Positions 51,898 through 60,094 of a stretch of 64,000 nucleotides of DNA are shown in pieces (position 1 is the stretch's first letter; each line of letters begins with the position of its first letter). Origin of the DNA: Nordella sp. HKS 07 (GTDB lineage: Bacteria > Pseudomonadota > Alphaproteobacteria > Rhizobiales > Aestuariivirgaceae); NCBI RefSeq assembly GCF_011046735.1, contig NZ_CP049258.1, positions 4,482,001 through 4,546,000 of the forward strand, written 5' to 3'. The notes beneath the pieces were generated by a model that was not told where the DNA came from, made no database searches, and worked only from the letters and a program-made list of their open reading frames with translations. Both the position numbers and the translations under genes were made by a program.

Positions 51898-52524
51898 ATG
51901 TTCTCCCTTCAGACGATATTCGGCTCGGGCAAGCAGTTCTACGAGCTCCTCGACGCCGCCGCCGTGTCGGCCCATGACAGCGCCAAGGCCCTGCACAGGA
52001 TGCTGGACCCGGCTTCGAACGACAAGGGCCTGGAAGAGATCAAGCTCGCCAGGCAGCGCCAGAGAGAGGCGACGAACAGGATCAGCCAGGCGCTGGTCGA
52101 TATCTTCATCACTCCCATCGAGCGCGAGGATATCGAGGAGCTGCGTGTGGCGCTCTATAAGATATCCAAACAGGTCGAGCGCTTCGCCGACCGCTATACA
52201 TTCGCCGCCCACCGGCTTGAGGGTGTCGATTTCGCGCCGCGCGCCGCCATGCTGGAAAAGGCCACCCAGATCGTTCTCGACATGGTGCGCGAACTCCCGC
52301 GTCTCAAGCTCGAGACGATCAAGTCGCTCGATGACCGCCTCCATGCGATCGAGACGGAGGCCGACCGCCTGTTGCTCGAGCTCTATCGAGAACTCTATTC
52401 CGGCGATCTCGACGGCGCCCGCATGTTTCTGCTCAAGGAGTTCTTCGAGATCCTGGAAAAGGCGATCGACCGCTGCCGCGACGCGGGCGCCATCGTCTAT
52501 CAAGTTGCGCTGAAGAACAGCTGA
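51898..52524 (+). CDS. DUF47/PhoU-like Pit accessory protein
   Basis: A 208-residue all-helical protein of the TIGR00153/DUF47 family, distant relatives of PhoU that are nearly always encoded next to PiT phosphate transporters. It has repeated heptad-rich helices with conserved acidic metal-binding pairs (AHDSAKALH near 25; FITPIEREDIEELR near 75; EIETEADRLLLELYRELYS near 150). Cytosolic. It lies 45 bases after the phytase-like gene and 161 bases before the PiT gene, and probably controls that transporter. Confidence 0.92.
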   Translation: MFSLQTIFGSGKQFYELLDAAAVSAHDSAKALHRMLDPASNDKGLEEIKLARQRQREATNRISQALVDIFITPIEREDIEELRVALYKISKQVERFADRYTFAAHRLEGVDFAPRAAMLEKATQIVLDMVRELPRLKLETIKSLDDRLHAIETEADRLLLELYRELYSGDLDGARMFLLKEFFEILEKAIDRCRDAGAIVYQVALKNS

Positions 52525-52619
52525 CGAGTGACTGTTCCATGCGAAGTCTCAACTCAACCCAATTTCCCCAAAAATCTCTCCGAACGATGAGCGCTGGCCG
52601 ACTTGCACTTACTCAATGG

Positions 52620-52639
52620 ATCCCGGCTTTCGCCGGGAT
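52620..52639. repeat. Short palindromic element before the PiT gene
   Basis: ATCCCGGC-TTTC-GCCGGGAT forms an eight-base stem inside the 161-base gap between the DUF47 and PiT genes. Sequences of the form 'GGATCCCGGCTTTCGCCGGGATGACG' are widespread repeats in alphaproteobacteria as I know them. It may lower read-through to the PiT gene or be a mobile short repeat. Confidence 0.6.
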
Positions 52640-52685
52640 GACGAGGTGGGAGAGCGCGCGTATTAATGAGGGCGGTCATTAACCC

Positions 52686-53804
52686 ATGCTGATCCTTGTC
52701 CTGACCGTTGTGCTGATGGCGCTCGTCTTCGAGTTCATCAACGGCTTCCACGACACGGCGAACTCCATTGCCACCGTGGTCGCCACCAAGGTCTTGTCGC
52801 CGGCTCAGGCCATCATGCTGGCCGCCGTCACCAATCTGATCGGCGCTTTCTGGGGCACCGCTGTGGCGAAGACCATCTCCTCGGGGCTGGTCGACACAGG
52901 CGTGGTCAATGTCACGCTGCAAGTGATCCTGTGCGCGCTGCTCGGTGGCATCATCTGGAATCTCTTCACCTGGTGGCGTGGCCTGCCATCCTCATCCTCG
53001 CACGCCTTGATCGGGGGTCTTTGCGGCGCCGCGCTTGCCGCTGCCGACAACAACTGGAGTGCTCTCATCTGGTCGGAGTCCGTCGGCGACTGGACCAAGA
53101 ATCAGGGTCTTCTGTGGAAGGTGCTGCTGCCGATGGTGACTTCGCCGGTGGCGGGCTTCACCTTGGGCATCATCATGATGGTGGCATTGTGGGCGCTGAT
53201 TTCGGGGCTGGCGAAGGCCGGCGGGCCGCTTGCACGTCTCGCCCGTCCCCTCTGGGTCAATGCCATCTTCGGCAAGGCGCAGCTCGCTTCCGCCGCCTAT
53301 ATGGGGCTCGCGCATGGCCGCAATGACGCGCAGAAGACCATGGGCATCATCGCGCTCGCTCTATTGGGCGCGGAGAGCGCCGGCGCGCTCCAGGGCTTGC
53401 CGGAATGGGCGCGCTTTCTCGAGCCCGATGCCGGCAGCGACGGCATCGACAGCTGGATCATCGTCTCTTGCGCGCTCGTCATGGCGGCGGGCACGGCGGC
53501 GGGCGGCTGGCGCATCATCAAGACGCTCGGCCATAAGATGGTGAAGCTGCATCCGATCCATGGCTTCGCCGCCGAGACGAGTTCGGCGACGATCCTCACG
53601 GTCGCCGCGCATTTCGGCATGCCGGTCTCGACCACCCACAGCATATCGACGGCGATCATGGGTGTCGGTTTCGCCAAGTCCTCGCGCGCCCTCAAATGGA
53701 CGGTGATCGAGCGCATCGTCTGGGCCTGGATACTGACCTTCCCCGCCGCCGGCGGCCTGGCCTATGGCCTGCACTGGCTGCTCGAGCTGGTGGGGTGGAA
53801 CTGA
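52686..53804 (+). CDS. Inorganic phosphate transporter, PiT family
   Basis: A 372-residue membrane protein with about ten helices. The two PiT signatures are intact: FINGFHDTANSIATVVATK near residue 18 and AHGRNDAQKTMGIIAL near 210, each with the GxxDxxN/xND core that binds phosphate and metal. The DAxxxS-type TTHSISTAIMG near 320 is also typical. It imports phosphate as a metal complex with protons. The ATG at 52686 lacks a clear SD. It closes the phosphate cluster and ends in a shared hairpin. Confidence 0.94.
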   Translation: MLILVLTVVLMALVFEFINGFHDTANSIATVVATKVLSPAQAIMLAAVTNLIGAFWGTAVAKTISSGLVDTGVVNVTLQVILCALLGGIIWNLFTWWRGLPSSSSHALIGGLCGAALAAADNNWSALIWSESVGDWTKNQGLLWKVLLPMVTSPVAGFTLGIIMMVALWALISGLAKAGGPLARLARPLWVNAIFGKAQLASAAYMGLAHGRNDAQKTMGIIALALLGAESAGALQGLPEWARFLEPDAGSDGIDSWIIVSCALVMAAGTAAGGWRIIKTLGHKMVKLHPIHGFAAETSSATILTVAAHFGMPVSTTHSISTAIMGVGFAKSSRALKWTVIERIVWAWILTFPAAGGLAYGLHWLLELVGWN

Positions 53805-53809
53805 CAGCG

Positions 53810-53840
53810 GATCCGCCCGGCGCCCCGCGTCGGGCGGATC
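53810..53840. terminator. Bidirectional terminator after PiT
   Basis: GATCCGCCCG (53810-53819) and CGGGCGGATC (53831-53840) pair perfectly around an 11-base loop. The right arm overlaps the stop of the converging XRE-type gene, so one hairpin likely ends both transcripts. Confidence 0.7.
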
Positions 53841-54600
53841 ACTTCGCGATCAGCAACGCGAAAGGCTCCTCCAAGGCGCGTGTCACGTAGGCCTTGTATT
53901 TCGTGTAGGCCGCATGACCTTTCTCGATGCGGCCATAGGCCGGGCCGCCGCCCAGGGATTTCGCCGGAACGAAGATGATGGGTGTCGACACCGGCATCAG
54001 ATTCATCCCGCGGCCGGACTGCAGCGTCGTCAATATGCCGAACATCTCGCCCGCGATGGTCGGACGCGAGACGATGACGAAGCGGTATTGTCCGGACTTG
54101 TTGGTGATGAGATAGATATAGCCCGACTGATGCGGGATCGACACATGGCCGTCCTGCGTGAAGGCGGCGTCGACCCGCTCGCTCTCCCTGAAAGTCAGAT
54201 GCGACTTTTCCTCGTTCCAGGAGATACAGGTCAGATAGGCATAGACGGCATCGGGATTGGAGAAGGACGGCCTGATCGTCAGATAGTCGCCCTCGATCCA
54301 TGACACGGCGGGCCTCGCATAGGAACCGAGCTCCTCGGGCGCGATGCCGGTGTGGCGCGAGGCGGCGGCGCGCTTGGTGGGCGTCGGCCGCCTGAGCGTG
54401 AGGCCGAGCGCCGCTTCGAGCCGTACTATACTGGCGAGCGTGAAGGGGCGTTGGCCGGATAGCGCCTTTTCAAGCGTCGAGAGGCTGATCTTTGCCTGAT
54501 CGGCGAGATATTGCCTGGTGATGCGGCGGCGGGCGAGCGCCTCACGCACCATGTCCGCCACGGCATCGTTCTCTTCAGCCGAGAGGGTCTGGTCGGTCAT
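53839..54600 (-). CDS. XRE-family transcriptional regulator with C-terminal sensor-like domain
   Basis: A 253-residue protein. Residues 15-72 form a helix-turn-helix of the XRE/Cro type (ITRQYLADQAKISLSTLEKALSGQRPFTL). The C-terminal part, from about 90, is a beta-rich domain (YLTIRPSFSNPDAVYAYLT, SGYIYLITNKSGQYRFVIV) that may bind a ligand; I do not know its family by name. It is divergent from the vWA/sortase gene pair with 213 bases between, so it may control that pair. Confidence 0.85.
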   Translation of the reverse strand: MTDQTLSAEENDAVADMVREALARRRITRQYLADQAKISLSTLEKALSGQRPFTLASIVRLEAALGLTLRRPTPTKRAAASRHTGIAPEELGSYARPAVSWIEGDYLTIRPSFSNPDAVYAYLTCISWNEEKSHLTFRESERVDAAFTQDGHVSIPHQSGYIYLITNKSGQYRFVIVSRPTIAGEMFGILTTLQSGRGMNLMPVSTPIIFVPAKSLGGGPAYGRIEKGHAAYTKYKAYVTRALEEPFALLIAK

Positions 54601-54813
54601 GGGGAGGAAGAAACCTCGGTGGGGGATGGGAGCCGTACAAACCCGTACATTTCCACAATGGCCTGTCTAAAACAAGGCAAGTCCTGCTGTATAGCGGCAA
54701 CGCCCGGCCAAAGAATGGCGGTTTGCCCGCTCGCGGCGCAACTGCGACACGCGCCACATGATGAAGCCACGGCACCCCGATTGCGGGCGCGCCGTTATGG
54801 AGCGGAACTCATC

Positions 54814-56955
54814 ATGTATCGATTATTGCTGACCCTGCTGGGCGTCATCGCCATGACGCTCAGCGCCGGCGCCGGCCTCGTCACGCCCGCGCAAATGGGC
54901 ACGGGCGCTTTGCTGCTCGACACCAACGAGCCCGGGAAATTTGTCGAGGCGCCTCGGGTCGCCACTGATCTCGACATCACCGTGACCGGTCCCATAGCCC
55001 GGACGCGAGTCACGCAGCAGTTCAAGAACCCGACCGATGGCTGGATCGAAGGCACTTATGTATTTCCCTTATCAGAGAAGGCGGCCGTCGACAGCCTCAG
55101 CATGGTGATCGGCGATCGCATCGTCGTCGGTGAGATCAAGGAACGGCAGGAAGCCAAGCAGATCTATGAGGAGGCCAAGGCCAAGGGGCAGAAGGCGGCA
55201 CTGCTCGACCAGGAGCGCGCCAATGTCTTCACCAGCCAGGTCGCCAATATCGGGCCTCGCGAGACCGTCGTCATCCAGATCGAATATCAGGAACCGGTGG
55301 CCCAGTCGGGCGGCCTCTTCTCGCTGAGGATCCCGACCGTCGTGGCGCCGCGCTACGTGCCCGATCCCACACTGACGGTGTCAGAAAACGGGCAGTTCTA
55401 CACCGTAAAGGACAGCATTCCGGACCGCGACCGCGTCACGCCGCCGGTGCTCGATCCGCGCGGGAACGCGCCGGTCAATCCCCTGACTCTTACCGTCCGT
55501 CTCAATCCTGGCTTTGCGCTGGGCGAGGTCGCGAGCTCCTTCCATGACGTGATCGCCGAAGCCTTGCCCGGGGGCGGCAAGACGATCACCCTGGCGCGCG
55601 CCGAATTCGCCGATCGCGACTTCGAGCTCACCTGGAAACCGGCACAAGGGGCTGCCCCCGAGATCGGCCTGTTCAGCGAAAAAGTGGACGGTGCCGATTA
55701 TGCGCTGGCCTATGTGATGCCGCCCGCCGCGTCGGCGCCCGAAAAACGTGTCCCGCGCGACGTGGTCTTCGTCATCGACAATTCGGGCTCGATGGGCGGC
55801 CCGTCGATGTCGCAGGCGAAAGCGAGCCTCCTCTATGCGCTGGGCCGGCTCGACCCGGCCGACCGCTTCAATGTCATCCGTTTCGACGACACGATGGATA
55901 TACTTTTCACCGACACGGTGATGGCCAACCACGACAATGTCGAGACGGCGAAGAAATTCGTCGGCCGGCTCGAAGCCTCGGGCGGCACCGAGATGATAGC
56001 GCCTCTGCGCGCCGCCCTGCGCGACGCGAGACCTGATGATGAAAGCACGCTCCGCCAGGTCGTGTTCATCACCGATGGCGCCATCGCCAATGAGCAGGAG
56101 ATGTTCGACGTCCTGAGCGCGATGCGCGGCCGCTCGCGCGTCTTCATGGTGGGGATCGGCTCGGCGCCGAACTCCTATCTGATGACGCGCGCCGCCGAGC
56201 TCGGCCGCGGCAGCTATGCGATGATCGGCGAGGGTGGCCAGGTCGAGGACCGCATGCGCGAGCTCTTCGCCAAGCTTGAAAACCCAGCGGTCACACATCT
56301 CAAAGCGACCTTCGATCAGGCTTCGGCGGACGTGACGCCGTCCCTGTTACCTGACATCTATCAGGGTGAGCCGGCGCTTTTCCTCATGAAGATGCCGGAG
56401 CGCAAGGGCGCCGTGACGCTGTCCGCCAGGATCGCCGGACGCGACTGGCAGGTGAGTGTACCGCTCGCTGATGCGAAACCGGGCTCAGGCATTGCCAAGC
56501 TCTGGGCCCGGCGCATGATCGACGATGCCGAAGTGGCGCGGACGGTCGGCGCCATCACGCCCGAAGAGGCGGACAGGCGCATCCTGGCGCTCGCCCTCGA
56601 GCATCATCTGGTCAGCAGCGTATCGAGCCTCGTGGCGGTCGACAAGACGCCGTCGCGCCAGCCCGGCGAGAAGCTCAGCCGCGCCGACATACCGCTCAAC
56701 CTTCCAGTCGGCTGGGACTATGACAAGGTCTTCGGCAAAGAGGACAACCCGGACGTGCTCGAACGCGATGCGAAGCTCGACGTCACGCTGATCGCGATGC
56801 GCAAGTCGCCGGAGAGCCGGCAGGCGAATGCGATGAAGACCGTCGACCTGCCGCAGACGGCGACGCCGGCGGAGCTGCTGATGCTCCTGGGCGCGCTGCT
56901 GTCGATCCTGGCGCTGGTCTTTGCATTCCTCGCCCGCCGCGCGAGGCTCGCATGA
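54814..56955 (+). CDS. VIT/vWA-domain sortase target protein
   Basis: A 713-residue surface protein of the 'marine proteobacterial sortase target' group. After a signal peptide (MYRLLLTLLGVIAMTLSAGA) there is a VIT (inter-alpha-trypsin inhibitor) domain (VTGPIARTRVTQQFKNP to TYVFPLSEKAAVDSL), then a vWA domain with an intact MIDAS (VVFVIDNSGSMGGPSM near residue 315). The C-terminus is a sorting signal: LPQTATPAELLML, a hydrophobic helix and RRARLA. ATG 54814 is chosen over longer in-frame extensions. The class GN sortase gene overlaps by ATGA. Confidence 0.93.
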   Translation: MYRLLLTLLGVIAMTLSAGAGLVTPAQMGTGALLLDTNEPGKFVEAPRVATDLDITVTGPIARTRVTQQFKNPTDGWIEGTYVFPLSEKAAVDSLSMVIGDRIVVGEIKERQEAKQIYEEAKAKGQKAALLDQERANVFTSQVANIGPRETVVIQIEYQEPVAQSGGLFSLRIPTVVAPRYVPDPTLTVSENGQFYTVKDSIPDRDRVTPPVLDPRGNAPVNPLTLTVRLNPGFALGEVASSFHDVIAEALPGGGKTITLARAEFADRDFELTWKPAQGAAPEIGLFSEKVDGADYALAYVMPPAASAPEKRVPRDVVFVIDNSGSMGGPSMSQAKASLLYALGRLDPADRFNVIRFDDTMDILFTDTVMANHDNVETAKKFVGRLEASGGTEMIAPLRAALRDARPDDESTLRQVVFITDGAIANEQEMFDVLSAMRGRSRVFMVGIGSAPNSYLMTRAAELGRGSYAMIGEGGQVEDRMRELFAKLENPAVTHLKATFDQASADVTPSLLPDIYQGEPALFLMKMPERKGAVTLSARIAGRDWQVSVPLADAKPGSGIAKLWARRMIDDAEVARTVGAITPEEADRRILALALEHHLVSSVSSLVAVDKTPSRQPGEKLSRADIPLNLPVGWDYDKVFGKEDNPDVLERDAKLDVTLIAMRKSPESRQANAMKTVDLPQTATPAELLMLLGALLSILALVFAFLARRARLA

Positions 56956-57752
56956 GTGCCGGTATCGACGAGATGCCGGCCTTCTGGATGCGGCGCTCGC
57001 GCCGCGCCCGCAAGGCGCTGCGGGAACTGCGGGAGCGCATGGGTGTGATGGGAGACGTTGCTGTCGTCCCACCCGACGCTTCACGCGCGGCGACTGGCGA
57101 ACGTAGCGAGTCGAATGGAGCCGAACGACGCAAAACCTGTCCGGCGCTGTTCTTCATCGCCTCGCTCCTCTGCGCCGCCCTGGGTATGGGGCTCCTCGGC
57201 GAAGGCCTGTGGATCAAGGCCAAGGCGGGTCTGGCGCAGATCCTGCTCGACCGCGCCTTCGCCGCGAGCATCGCCACCGGCAAGCCGGTCAAGCCCTGGA
57301 GCTGGGCCGATACCTGGCCGGTGGCGCGCATCTCTGTGCCGCGACTGCAGGCCTCCGCGATTGCGCTCGCCGGCGGCAGCGGCCAGGCGCTGGCTTTCGG
57401 TCCAGGCCACCTTGCGCAGACTCCGAGGCCAGGCGAGCGCGGCACATCGGTGTTCGCCGCGCATCGCGACACGCATTTCCGCTTCCTCGGCGATCTCAAG
57501 GTGGGTGACGAGATCAGGATCACCCGCGATGACGGCATCACCTTCACCTATGAGATGACGGGCGCCGATATCGTGCGCTGGGACCAGTCGGAGATCGACG
57601 CCGGTGCCGCGGGCTATAATCTGGCGCTCGCTACCTGCTGGCCTCTGGACGGCACGCTCGCCGGCCCCTTGCGTTATGTCGTGCATGCAAGATTGAAACC
57701 GACATCCATGTTCGGCGGTAGCCGGCACATTGCCCGGGCTGGGCTCTATTGA
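56952..57752 (+). CDS. Class GN sortase
   Basis: A 266-residue membrane transpeptidase of the Gram-negative (class GN) type. A basic N-terminal region (RRSRRARKALRELRERM) and one membrane helix (ALFFIASLLCAALGMGLL, near residue 68) precede the sortase barrel with its catalytic His (VFAAHRDTHFRF), Cys (ALATCWPLDGTL) and Arg (LRYVVHARLKP). It should cut the LPQTA signal of the preceding protein. The pair TIGR03788/TIGR03784 is known; the attachment point in the envelope is not. Overlap ATGA makes it a dedicated pair. Confidence 0.93.
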   Translation: MSAGIDEMPAFWMRRSRRARKALRELRERMGVMGDVAVVPPDASRAATGERSESNGAERRKTCPALFFIASLLCAALGMGLLGEGLWIKAKAGLAQILLDRAFAASIATGKPVKPWSWADTWPVARISVPRLQASAIALAGGSGQALAFGPGHLAQTPRPGERGTSVFAAHRDTHFRFLGDLKVGDEIRITRDDGITFTYEMTGADIVRWDQSEIDAGAAGYNLALATCWPLDGTLAGPLRYVVHARLKPTSMFGGSRHIARAGLY

Positions 57753-57784
57753 ACCGGCGGGCTTTTCCAAGTTAGATTGGCGCA

Positions 57785-58513
57785 ATGAAACTCCTCGTCT
57801 TCCAGCATCTCGCTGTCGAACACCCCGCCGTCCTGCGCGAATTCCTGAAGGAGGACGGCATCGTCTGGGACGCTGTCGAGCTCGACGAAGGCGGCGTCAT
57901 CCCGCCGCTCGAGGCCTATGACATGCTCTGGGTCATGGGCGGGCCGATGGATGTGTGGGACGTCGAGGAGCATCCCTGGCTCATCCCCGAGAAGCGCGCC
58001 ATCCGCACATGGGTGCGCGACCTGAAGCGGCCCTTCCTCGGTGTGTGCCTCGGCCATCAGCTCCTTGCCGATGCCCTGGGAGGCACCTGTGGTCCGCAGC
58101 GCCCGCCGGAGGTGGGCATTCTCGATATCGAGCTCACCGAGGCCGGCAAGAGCGATCCCGTTTTCTCGGGCCTGCCGCACAAGATGAAAGCCCTGCAGTG
58201 GCATAGTGTGAAGGTGGCCCAGGCGCCCGAAGACGCTCTCGTCCTGGCGCGCTCTGATGTGTGCGCGATCCAGGCGATGCGCATCGGCCGCCACGCTTAT
58301 TCGATGCAATATCATGTCGAGCTCGAGCCCTCGACCATTCCCGACTGGGGCAAGGTGCCGGCCTATGAGGCAGCGCTCGCCAAGGTGCGCGGATCCGGTG
58401 CGCTCGAAGCGCTCGCCCGCGAGGCCGAGCCGCTGATGCCCGGCTTCATCGCCAATGCCAGCACGCTCTATCGCAGCTTCATGGATGTGGCAGCCCCTGC
58501 GATAGCAAAGTAG
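57785..58513 (+). CDS. Class I glutamine amidotransferase-like protein
   Basis: A 242-residue stand-alone GATase1 domain of the GMP-synthase-like group. The nucleophile Cys lies in FLGVCLGHQLLAD near residue 85, and the His-Glu pair in YHVELEPS near 180; LWVMGGPMDV near 50 is the oxyanion-type motif. Cytosolic. Such proteins may act as gamma-glutamyl hydrolases or serve unknown synthetases. It follows the sortase gene by 32 bases, perhaps in the same transcript. Confidence 0.9.
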   Translation: MKLLVFQHLAVEHPAVLREFLKEDGIVWDAVELDEGGVIPPLEAYDMLWVMGGPMDVWDVEEHPWLIPEKRAIRTWVRDLKRPFLGVCLGHQLLADALGGTCGPQRPPEVGILDIELTEAGKSDPVFSGLPHKMKALQWHSVKVAQAPEDALVLARSDVCAIQAMRIGRHAYSMQYHVELEPSTIPDWGKVPAYEAALAKVRGSGALEALAREAEPLMPGFIANASTLYRSFMDVAAPAIAK

Positions 58514-58535
58514 CCGTCATGACTGTCACCCCGGC

Positions 58536-59522
58536 TCAGAGCCGTCCCTCGGCCCGCAATTTGTCGGCAATCAGGCCGATTTCATTGGTCCAAATGCCGC
58601 CGGTATAATCCTTGGGCAGCTGATCGAGCTCTTCGAGCGAATCGATGCCGGCCGTGCCATCGCCCTTGCGCATCGGACCGAGAGCGAAAACGCGCGTGCC
58701 GGCATCTTCCATCCGGCCGAGGAACCGATTGGGCCAGCCCCACAGCCAGGGCGCGATATTGATCGGCACCAGCAAAGCCGTGTCGCTGCAGGCACTGGGC
58801 ATGAGGCCGCTCCAGCCATAGGCGATATAGGGATAGAGGCAGGCTTTCAGCGATTCTTTCGAGAACACCGCGATGTCGGGAAGGCGTTGTTTCAGAGCGG
58901 TGATCGGCCGGTCGCCGCCATAGACGATGAGGGCCTTGCGCCGCTCGGGCGAGAGCTTCATCAGCACATCGGCGAGGAGCTCTCCTTCCTTTGGATCATT
59001 GCTCTTCACATTGATCATCAATTGCCGGTCGGAAAAGGTCGATAGCACCTCTTCGAGCGTCGGCATGAGGCCAACTCCTTTGCCGCGGAGGGGAAAGGTC
59101 TTGCCGCCGTCGGCGGTGTAGCCATAGCCGATATCGAGCGCCTTGAGTTCGGCCATGCTGTGCTCGCGCGTGACCCCCGTGCCATTGGTGCGGCAGTCGA
59201 GAGTCCAGTCATGGAAAACGGCGAATTGCCCGTCGGTCGTCGGATGGATGTCGAATTCCACCATGTCGGCGCCGGCCTCATAAGCCGCTTTCATCGAGGC
59301 GATGGTGTTCTCCAGATAATCGTGCTTGGGGGCGACGATACGTGTTGCTGTGCAGGTTTCGTTGTCTATGCCTTCCGGCGTATAGCGCTGGGCGACGCCG
59401 CGGTGAGCCAGGAGTTCCGGCTTGCCGTCATCGGCGGGCGTCATGAGATTGGTGTTGTTGAGAAATATGAATAGGGCGAGCCCGAAAACGGCGATCGACG
59501 CCCAGCGTAGGAACTTGCGCAA
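58536..59522 (-). CDS. Glycerophosphodiester phosphodiesterase family protein
   Basis: A 328-residue GDPD-type protein with an N-terminal membrane anchor or signal (WASIAVFGLALFIFLNN). Active-site residues are present: LAHRGVAQRY near 40, MVEFDIHPTTDGQFAVFHD near 95 (Glu-x-Asp metal pair and catalytic His), and MINVKSND near 170. It hydrolyses glycerophosphodiesters to glycerol-3-phosphate, here probably on the periplasmic side. It is not in an operon with the phosphate cluster but lies only 5 kb from it. Confidence 0.9.
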   Translation of the reverse strand: MRKFLRWASIAVFGLALFIFLNNTNLMTPADDGKPELLAHRGVAQRYTPEGIDNETCTATRIVAPKHDYLENTIASMKAAYEAGADMVEFDIHPTTDGQFAVFHDWTLDCRTNGTGVTREHSMAELKALDIGYGYTADGGKTFPLRGKGVGLMPTLEEVLSTFSDRQLMINVKSNDPKEGELLADVLMKLSPERRKALIVYGGDRPITALKQRLPDIAVFSKESLKACLYPYIAYGWSGLMPSACSDTALLVPINIAPWLWGWPNRFLGRMEDAGTRVFALGPMRKGDGTAGIDSLEELDQLPKDYTGGIWTNEIGLIADKLRAEGRL

Positions 59523-59542
59523 ATCCTGACCCTCATAGTCTT

Positions 59543-59590
59543 GAGCGCTTTCTGATCGCCGAAGTTGAGCAATTTTGGGGCGGAGGCGCT
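59543..59590. repeat. Palindromic element supplying the stop of the PNPOx-like gene
   Basis: GAGCGCTTTCTGATCGCC begins at 59543 and GGCGGAGGCGCT ends at 59590, with GAAGTTGAGCAATTTTGG between. It aligns base for base with the 9663-9710 element at about 75 percent identity by eye, and has the same length of 48. Its right edge supplies the TAG stop (59589-59591) of the minus-strand gene, exactly as the other copy does for the LysR gene. Confidence 0.65.
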
Positions 59591-60035
59591 AAAGCGACGT
59601 GAACTTCGCTCTGTACTGTTCGCGCAATTGGGCTTCCGTGTGGCCGAGATCATAGGCCGGTGAAAGGATGAGGCTGGCTGTGTCGATATCGACACGCACG
59701 ACCGCCTTCATCATTTCGGTATAGCCTTTCCAGCCGGACAAGGCGGCGAAGAGCTCGGCGAATTCGGGGGCGCTGCGCGAGAACATCACGGCGCGGCCGC
59801 GCAGGCGGACCGCCTTGCGCGCCAGGACGTCGATGAAGTTGATCTCGATCACCGGGCGCTCGGCGATATTGCCGATGGTGCCGGGTGAGCGGATATGGCC
59901 GAAAACCAGCTGCCGCTCATTGAGCATGACGAAGGTGCCTTTGGGCGAGAGATTGGGTGTGCCGTCCCGATTGACGCTGGCGACGAAGCCCAAAGGGTAG
60001 GTCGCGATGATGGCTTTCATTTCTTCGGTCAGCAT
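59589..60035 (-). CDS. Pyridoxamine 5'-phosphate oxidase-like FMN-binding protein
   Basis: A 148-residue split-barrel protein of the PNPOx family: LGFVASVNRDGTPNLSPKG near residue 17, LVFGHIRSPGTIGNI near 42 and VIEINFIDVLARKAVRLRGRA near 60, all typical of FMN-binding small oxidoreductases. ATG 60035 follows AAGGACG, so the longer open frame to 60113 is not used. It is divergent from a MocR-type regulator; MocR regulators often control vitamin B6-related genes. Confidence 0.87.
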   Translation of the reverse strand: MLTEEMKAIIATYPLGFVASVNRDGTPNLSPKGTFVMLNERQLVFGHIRSPGTIGNIAERPVIEINFIDVLARKAVRLRGRAVMFSRSAPEFAELFAALSGWKGYTEMMKAVVRVDIDTASLILSPAYDLGHTEAQLREQYRAKFTSL

Positions 60036-60094
60036 TGTTCGTCCTTGCCGATAAGGCCTATCCAGAGACTGATGCTTGTGGCAGAAGTGGACTG

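Noticed and set aside
50962-52503. 513-codon minus-strand open frame
   Set aside because: Spans the antisense of two recognised genes (phytase-like and DUF47) and their gap; shadow.
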